Assembly: GCA_002772195.1 (NCBI GenBank) | Contig: PCSG01000355.1 | Coordinates: 1-10,739 of the forward strand | From: Desulfobacterales bacterium CG23_combo_of_CG06-09_8_20_14_all_51_8 | GTDB taxonomy: Bacteria; Desulfobacterota; Desulfobacteria; Desulfobacterales; Desulfosalsimonadaceae | Direction of reading: 5' to 3' | Length of the DNA stretch: 10,739 bases | Part shown: positions 6,639 to 10,739 of the stretch, piece after piece | How positions within the stretch are numbered: position 1 is the first letter of the stretch | Layout: each line of letters begins with the position of its first letter | Made by a program: the position numbers and the translations under genes | The notes under the pieces: generated by a model | Database searches by the model: none | The model's input: only the letters and a program-made list of their open reading frames with translations | What the model was told of the DNA's origin: nothing

Positions 6639-7802
6639 TCAGATTTTTAATTTTTGAAAATACTCTAATCGGCATCGGCGTTCAATGTCAATCAGGTTGT
6701 CCAGGGCGTCGTTAAAATCCGCGTCTCCGATGGTGAAAACGCCGTGGCCGTATACAATCACGCCGGAGTGGCCGGAAAAGGCCGGGGGCACGGTGCGGCA
6801 GAGACCATGCGGGCCGGTGCCCACTTCGCCGGAAACCACGGGCACATCGCAGACAAAGCGCTCGTGGGGGCAGCACCGGTGGCAGTTGCCCTGGTCCGGG
6901 CAGTCGGGCCGGTCGCACTGCATGGACATGATCACGGAAAATTTGGGGTGTCCGTGCAAAATGGCCCGGCGCCCGGTCTGCCGGAGGATAGCCAAGTGGG
7001 CGGACAGCTCGCTCGATGCGGTGATCCCGGCGCACGAGGAGCCGTTCAGCGGCACCGGATCAATGGTGTCCGCCAGATCGTCTAAGAACGCCCCGGTCTG
7101 GCTGATATGGAGGATGCTATTGGCGAGGTAGGAAATATTGCCGAAGAAGGAATCCACCAGCCCCAGATTCACCACTTGGGCACCGGCCTCGCATATGGCG
7201 GCCCGGGCGTCAGCATCGCTGAGAAACGGCCCTTGGGCGAGGGAGTATGGTTTTGCTTTAACCGGGTCAGGCAGCCGGGCGGCGATTGTTTCAAAAACAG
7301 CCTGTTGCTCCCGGCTTGGGTTGCCGGATGTCCGGGCGGCGAGGAAGTCCGAGAAAAATTTTACAAAACAGGCGAAGCAGGCGGATGAAATCGTGACCAG
7401 GGGCTGTTCCAGGCTCACCGTGCCGCAGGCGACAATGCCGTGATTTTCCACAATGGCGCATTTGCGCTGCTTTAGGAGGGGGATCAGGGCCTCGGCGGTC
7501 AGGGATTCGGCCACCGGCAGGTCATGAAGAAAGGTCCGGGTTTCGCAATCATTGGGGGTGATGGGGCCGACGGATGTTTTGGCAAGATAATCCATGATCG
7601 TCCGGTAAGGCTCGGCGGGCCGGGCAAAGATCAGGGCGTTGATGGGAAGACTATCAAACAGGGGCGACAGGGCGGACCGATCCGGGTGATCCGGCGCGCT
7701 CCACTCAACCTCGGCGTCCGCAAGGCCCAGCAAGGCCTGGCCGTCGTCGATCAGACCGTTTCGTGCCAACCTGGAAAGGTATGGGCTGAATATAGGATTC
7801 AT
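6639..7802 (-). CDS. Tandem class II aldolase/adducin-like protein with degenerate first domain and Cys-rich insert
   Basis: A 387-residue protein, nearly twice the length of a single class II aldolase. The second half is a full domain: FGNIS at 220-224, the catalytic-type Glu in SSELSAHL (E265), zinc-type HGHP (H283, H285) and YGHGVF (H353), matching the fuculose-phosphate aldolase plan. Members act as aldolases, epimerases or decarboxylases on sugar phosphates or keto acids; the substrate here is unknown. The first half resembles the C-terminal part of the same fold, with ENHGIVACG at 119-127 matching the later GHGVFTIG, but HxH and the Glu are missing, so it is probably structural. Between the two zinc motifs of the active domain lie six cysteines (296, 301, 307, 310, 311, 318) that could hold an extra metal. 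ATG at 7802 is the earliest possible start, as a stop lies five codons upstream; its ribosome site is poor. It is transcribed toward the MoxR cluster but separated by 275 bp of repeats. Confidence 0.82.
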   Translation of the reverse strand: MNPIFSPYLSRLARNGLIDDGQALLGLADAEVEWSAPDHPDRSALSPLFDSLPINALIFARPAEPYRTIMDYLAKTSVGPITPNDCETRTFLHDLPVAESLTAEALIPLLKQRKCAIVENHGIVACGTVSLEQPLVTISSACFACFVKFFSDFLAARTSGNPSREQQAVFETIAARLPDPVKAKPYSLAQGPFLSDADARAAICEAGAQVVNLGLVDSFFGNISYLANSILHISQTGAFLDDLADTIDPVPLNGSSCAGITASSELSAHLAILRQTGRRAILHGHPKFSVIMSMQCDRPDCPDQGNCHRCCPHERFVCDVPVVSGEVGTGPHGLCRTVPPAFSGHSGVIVYGHGVFTIGDADFNDALDNLIDIERRCRLEYFQKLKI

Positions 7803-7819
7803 GGGCGGTGTATTTTAAA

Positions 7820-7832
7820 AACAATCATTGTT
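7820..7832. promoter_or_regulatory. 13-bp perfect palindrome, possible operator
   Basis: AACAATCATTGTT lies 18 bp upstream of the aldolase start, in the 265-bp gap between the divergent aldolase and KaiC-like genes. AACAAT/ATTGTT half-sites are common in regulator operators. The rest of the gap (7833-8067) is AT-rich, with A and T runs at 7921-7973; no clear sigma-70 or sigma-54 promoter could be assigned for either gene. The palindrome is visible; operator function is a guess. Confidence 0.3.
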
Positions 7833-8052
7833 AAAACTTTTAATAATGCAACATCGTACACGGCCGCGACAGACCCGTGACAGTTCAAAATGAAGGTAGC
7901 TTACTGTAAAGGCATTAAATATTAAAGAAAATTAAAAAAATCTCGTTTTTTGAACGGGGAAATGCTAAAAAATAGTTGCTCTGATGTAATGCGGACAGAA
8001 AATTAAAATTGGGGGTCTTATCCGGACGCTTATGGACATTCGTTCGGCACAA

Positions 8053-8060
8053 AAAGGAGG
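8053..8060 (+). promoter_or_regulatory. Strong ribosome binding site that fixes the KaiC-like start
   Basis: AAAGGAGG sits seven bases before the ATG at 8068. An in-frame ATG at 8032 exists but has no such site, so 8068 is the better start. Confidence 0.85.
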
Positions 8061-8067
8061 CAACGCC

Positions 8068-9567
8068 ATGAAAAACGAACGCATTTCAACAGGAATCAAA
8101 GGATTGAATGAGATTTTGGGCGGCGGATTCATGCCGTCTTCAAGTTATCTCATCGTGGGCGGGCCCGGGACCGGCAAGACGGTCCTTTCGCTGCAATTCT
8201 TGAGCGAAAGCGCGAAGCGCAAAGCCCGCTGCCTGCTGATCACCTTTGCCGAACCAGAAGAGACGATCCGGCGAAACGCCGCTGTCTTCGGCTGGGATTT
8301 GTCCGGCATCACCATTGTGGATTTTTCAAAGACCGCGCCGGAGGACCTGGCCAGCGGCGAATACACTGTGTTTTCGCCCAGCGAGGTGGAAACCGAGCCG
8401 GTCTGGAAGCGCATTTACCAGGCCCTGGAAGCGCATGCGCCGGAGCGGCTGGTGATCGATTCCGCCACCTATTTGCGGTATCTATCGACCGACGAGTATC
8501 AGTACCGCAAACAGATCCAGGGGCTGGCCAATCAGCTTTCGGCAAAAAAATGCCTTTCCCTGCTGCTGTTTGAACCCATCGAACTGGAAAAAGATAATGC
8601 GCTGGCTCTTGCGGTGGACGGCGTCCTCACCCTGCGAAACGACATCTCCGAAAACCAGCTCGCGGAAATCCGCACCGTGGAGATCAACAAGATGCGGGGT
8701 TCTTCCTTCATGTCGGGCCGGCACCCCCTGCGGATCACCCGCCAGGGCGTTACGGTGTGGCCCCACAGGATCGCGACGCTCAAGAAATACGCCTACGAAC
8801 GCAAGCATCTGGCTTCCGGCATCGCCGGGCTGGACCAGATGCTTGCGGGCGGCGTTCATACAGGCACCTGCACCCTGATTTCCGGGCCAGCCGGCGCGGG
8901 CAAAACCACCCTGGCCCTCCAGTTTCTGATCACTGCGGCGGCAAACGGGCATAAGGGCGTCATCTACACCTTCGAGGAGGGTCTTGCCTCCATGCTGGAG
9001 CGATGCAACGCCCTTTCCATCCCTCTGGAGAAGCGCCTTGAGGACGGATCGCTCCTGGTTCGGGAGATCAACCCCCTGGAGCGCTACCCGGACGAATTTC
9101 TCGAGATGCTGCGCCAGGACATGGAGAAAAACAGCGCCGATGTCTTTATCCTTGACAGCCTGCGCGGGTATAACCTGGCCATGGAAGCCTTCGGCAGCGT
9201 GATCACCAACATGCAGAACATCATCAACTATGTTCGGCGCAACCGGGCGAGCCTCTTTATTGTCAACGAACAGGAAAAAATTACCGGCGATCTGCAGATC
9301 ACCGACCTGGGCGTGAGCTATGTCGCCGACAATGTGATTTTGATCCGGTATGCGGAGGTTTACGGTCAGGTGATCAAGGTGATCAATTGCCTCAAGAAAC
9401 GGCTGGGAAACCATCAGCCCGAGCTGCGGGAATTAAAGATCACCGAGCAGGGACTTGAGGTCGGAGACAAACTGGTCAATCTGCGGGGATTGTTGACGGG
9501 CGTGCCGACACACGACACCGCAAAAGATCAGACCGCCCCGGCCGGGGAGAAGGCGCATGAAAAATAA
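8068..9567 (+). CDS. KaiC-like tandem RecA/RAD55-type ATPase
   Basis: A 499-residue protein with two RecA-fold KaiC domains, close to cyanobacterial KaiC length. Domain 1: Walker A GGPGTGKT (31-38), Walker B LVIDS (D131). Domain 2: Walker A GPAGAGKT (273-280), Walker B FILDS (D363) and the catalytic pair TFEE (E303/E304). In domain 1 the pair reads TFAE, so the first Glu is Ala61. Aligning VSYVAD by eye with the KaiC ISTITD segment places Ser417 at the S431 phosphosite and Tyr418 at T432; Thr412 matches T426. The protein may therefore have ATPase and limited phosphorylation activity, but probably not the classical S/T cycle. No kaiA or kaiB gene is in the window. Such KaiC-like proteins in non-photosynthetic bacteria are usually encoded beside PAS or receiver sensors, as here: the next gene starts 11 bp before this one ends. 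It is likely a signalling hub, not a circadian clock. The C-terminal 20 or so residues (after LLTGVP) are a polar tail. Confidence 0.9.
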   Translation: MKNERISTGIKGLNEILGGGFMPSSSYLIVGGPGTGKTVLSLQFLSESAKRKARCLLITFAEPEETIRRNAAVFGWDLSGITIVDFSKTAPEDLASGEYTVFSPSEVETEPVWKRIYQALEAHAPERLVIDSATYLRYLSTDEYQYRKQIQGLANQLSAKKCLSLLLFEPIELEKDNALALAVDGVLTLRNDISENQLAEIRTVEINKMRGSSFMSGRHPLRITRQGVTVWPHRIATLKKYAYERKHLASGIAGLDQMLAGGVHTGTCTLISGPAGAGKTTLALQFLITAAANGHKGVIYTFEEGLASMLERCNALSIPLEKRLEDGSLLVREINPLERYPDEFLEMLRQDMEKNSADVFILDSLRGYNLAMEAFGSVITNMQNIINYVRRNRASLFIVNEQEKITGDLQITDLGVSYVADNVILIRYAEVYGQVIKVINCLKKRLGNHQPELRELKITEQGLEVGDKLVNLRGLLTGVPTHDTAKDQTAPAGEKAHEK

Positions 9568-10739
9568 AAAATCCGTAATCGCCACGGCATTCGCCCGTCT
9601 GGTTGACCGGGAACTCGCGGCCGGCTATCTTTCCGGCCTGGGCTACGAACTGGTCGATTTTCCCAAAGACGGCGTCCCCGCGGCCGATCTTTTCATCCTC
9701 GACGTCCTCTCGGCCCGCGGCCTCGGCCCGCAGGTGATCGCGCTGAAGAAGAAAACGGATGTGTTCCTTCCCGCGATGATTGCGCTGGGGCGCCGCGACC
9801 CGGTTGATCCCTGGCTTGCCGCCGGATTCGACGACAGCTTGCGGATGCCCTTCATCAAGGCCCAGCTCAAGGCCAACGTGGCGATCCTGCTTCGCCTGCG
9901 GCAGCAGTCCCTGGAACTGGCGCAAAAAGGCGAGGAAAAATACCGGGCCATTTTTGAAGCCACCGGCACGGCGACCATTCTTGTGGAAGAGGACGCCACC
10001 ATCCTCATGGCCAACCAGGAATGCCTGCGGCTCACCGGCTACACCCCCGGCGAGCTTATCGGCACAAAGTGGACCGCCTATGTCGCGCCGGAAAGCCTGG
10101 AAGAATTGCTGAAATATCAAAAGGCGAGGCAGGAGGACCCGGAAAAAGCGCCGCATCAATACGAGGCGCGGCTGGTCGATAAGGCGGGGCGGGTTCGCAC
10201 CGTGTATCTCTCCGTGGGCCTGGCGCCGGGAACCCGTCAGAGCATCGTATCCATGGTCGACATCACCGAGCGCAGGCAGGCGGAGGAAGCCACCGCGCGG
10301 ATCGCTAGTGAATGGCAATCCACCTTTGACGCCGCCAACGACGCGATTTGGATTCTCGACCGGGAGCAGCGCATTCTGCGCTCCAACAAGATCGCGGAAC
10401 AAATTTTTCAGCGCCCGTGCGACGAGATGATCGGCAACCACTGCTGGGAAATGGCGCATGGCACAGAAGAGCCCATCTCGGAATGTCCTCTCCTGCGGGT
10501 GAAAAAAAGCCTGCGGCGTGAGACCATGGAATTGCGGATCGGCAAGCGGTGGTTTCAAGTTGCCGTGGATCCGATCCTTGATGCTGCCGGCCGGTTCAGC
10601 GGCGCGATGCACATTGTCAGCGATATCACCCAACGTGTCCAAGCTCAAATGCAACTTCGCCGGCAAAACGAAAAGCTGGCCCTGCTGCTGGAGATCAGCG
10701 CAACGCTGGCCGGGCCCCACGAGACCGGCGAATTGTTCC
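9557..10739 (+). CDS. Pseudo-receiver/PAS/PAS sensor protein, probably a histidine kinase (3' end outside window)
   Basis: The reading frame is open from the ATG at 9557 to the window edge (394 codons), so the C-terminus is missing. GGGGAGAAGG lies just upstream as a ribosome site, and the start overlaps the end of the KaiC-like gene by 11 bp, indicating co-translation. Residues 1-115 look like a response-regulator receiver fold (LFILDV, then AAGFDDSLRMPF and LKANVAILLRLR), but the N-terminal acidic pair is absent and the conserved Lys before Pro-Phe is Met97; the possible phospho-Asp is D49. PAS 1 spans about 125-240 (YRAIFEATGTATILVEE, ending in MVDITERR). PAS 2 spans about 250-365 (FDAANDAIWILDREQRIL, then CWEMAHG, ending in SDITQR). 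A coiled coil starts near 360 and probably leads to a GAF or kinase module beyond the window. Cytoplasmic: no membrane segments are seen. It probably works with the KaiC-like ATPase; what PAS domains bind is unknown. Confidence 0.85.
   Translation, partial: MKNKKSVIATAFARLVDRELAAGYLSGLGYELVDFPKDGVPAADLFILDVLSARGLGPQVIALKKKTDVFLPAMIALGRRDPVDPWLAAGFDDSLRMPFIKAQLKANVAILLRLRQQSLELAQKGEEKYRAIFEATGTATILVEEDATILMANQECLRLTGYTPGELIGTKWTAYVAPESLEELLKYQKARQEDPEKAPHQYEARLVDKAGRVRTVYLSVGLAPGTRQSIVSMVDITERRQAEEATARIASEWQSTFDAANDAIWILDREQRILRSNKIAEQIFQRPCDEMIGNHCWEMAHGTEEPISECPLLRVKKSLRRETMELRIGKRWFQVAVDPILDAAGRFSGAMHIVSDITQRVQAQMQLRRQNEKLALLLEISATLAGPHETGELF

Noticed and set aside
7950..7978. Sigma-70 promoter for the KaiC-like gene (TTGAAC as -35)
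   Set aside because: The -10 positions at 16-17 bp spacing match TATAAT poorly; not supportable.
8482..9414. 310-codon minus-strand open frame inside the KaiC-like gene
   Set aside because: Antisense to a gene with intact Walker motifs and a strong ribosome site; the translated product resembles no family.
8068..9567. A full circadian Kai clock
   Set aside because: No kaiA or kaiB gene is in the window and the phosphosite is altered; KaiC-like ATPases are widespread in non-photosynthetic bacteria.
9476..10720. 414-codon minus-strand open frame at the right end
   Set aside because: Antisense to the pseudo-receiver/PAS sensor, whose plus-strand frame is open to the edge and has two recognisable PAS domains.

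Overview
The window looks like chromosomal DNA from an anaerobic, probably sulfate-reducing Desulfobacterota (Desulfobacteraceae-like). This is an inference from protein families, not a database match: an AOR-type tungsten oxidoreductase, a MoxR/CoxE pair, a C-terminal Cys4 module typical of deltaproteobacterial sensors, a two-domain KaiC-like ATPase next to a PAS sensor, and a class II aldolase with a Cys-rich insert. Coding DNA is GC-rich and the gaps are AT-rich.

Layout. Positions 1-634 hold the remains of an OmpA-type outer membrane protein on the minus strand. It has lost its middle and has a shortened C-terminus. Positions 6363 down to about 650 form a tightly packed minus-strand cluster of five genes in transcription order: MoxR-family AAA+ ATPase, CoxE-like VWA protein, six-TM sensor-like membrane protein with a Cys4 tail (broken by a frameshift in a 7-base homopolymer), AOR-family oxidoreductase, and a PilZ (c-di-GMP) protein whose start overlaps the AOR stop. 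Gaps inside it are 9, 22, 40 and -4 bp, so it is likely one transcription unit. Positions 6364-6638 contain no gene but two palindromic intergenic repeat elements. Positions 6639-7802 (minus) encode a tandem class II aldolase/adducin protein. After a divergent AT-rich gap, 8068-9567 (plus) encodes a KaiC-like tandem ATPase, and a pseudo-receiver/PAS/PAS sensor (9557 to the window edge) overlaps its 3' end by 11 bp.

How they may work together. The MoxR-CoxE pair resembles CoxD/CoxE, which act in maturation of the aerobic CO dehydrogenase active site. Placed upstream of an AOR-type enzyme, it suggests a dedicated remodelling or cofactor-insertion pair for a tungsten/molybdenum enzyme, with c-di-GMP (PilZ) and membrane-signal inputs encoded alongside. 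This is the best candidate for an undescribed system in the window, but it is inference from gene order. The KaiC-like ATPase and PAS sensor form a second, separate signalling unit. No rRNA, tRNA, CRISPR array, transposase or integrase gene was seen.
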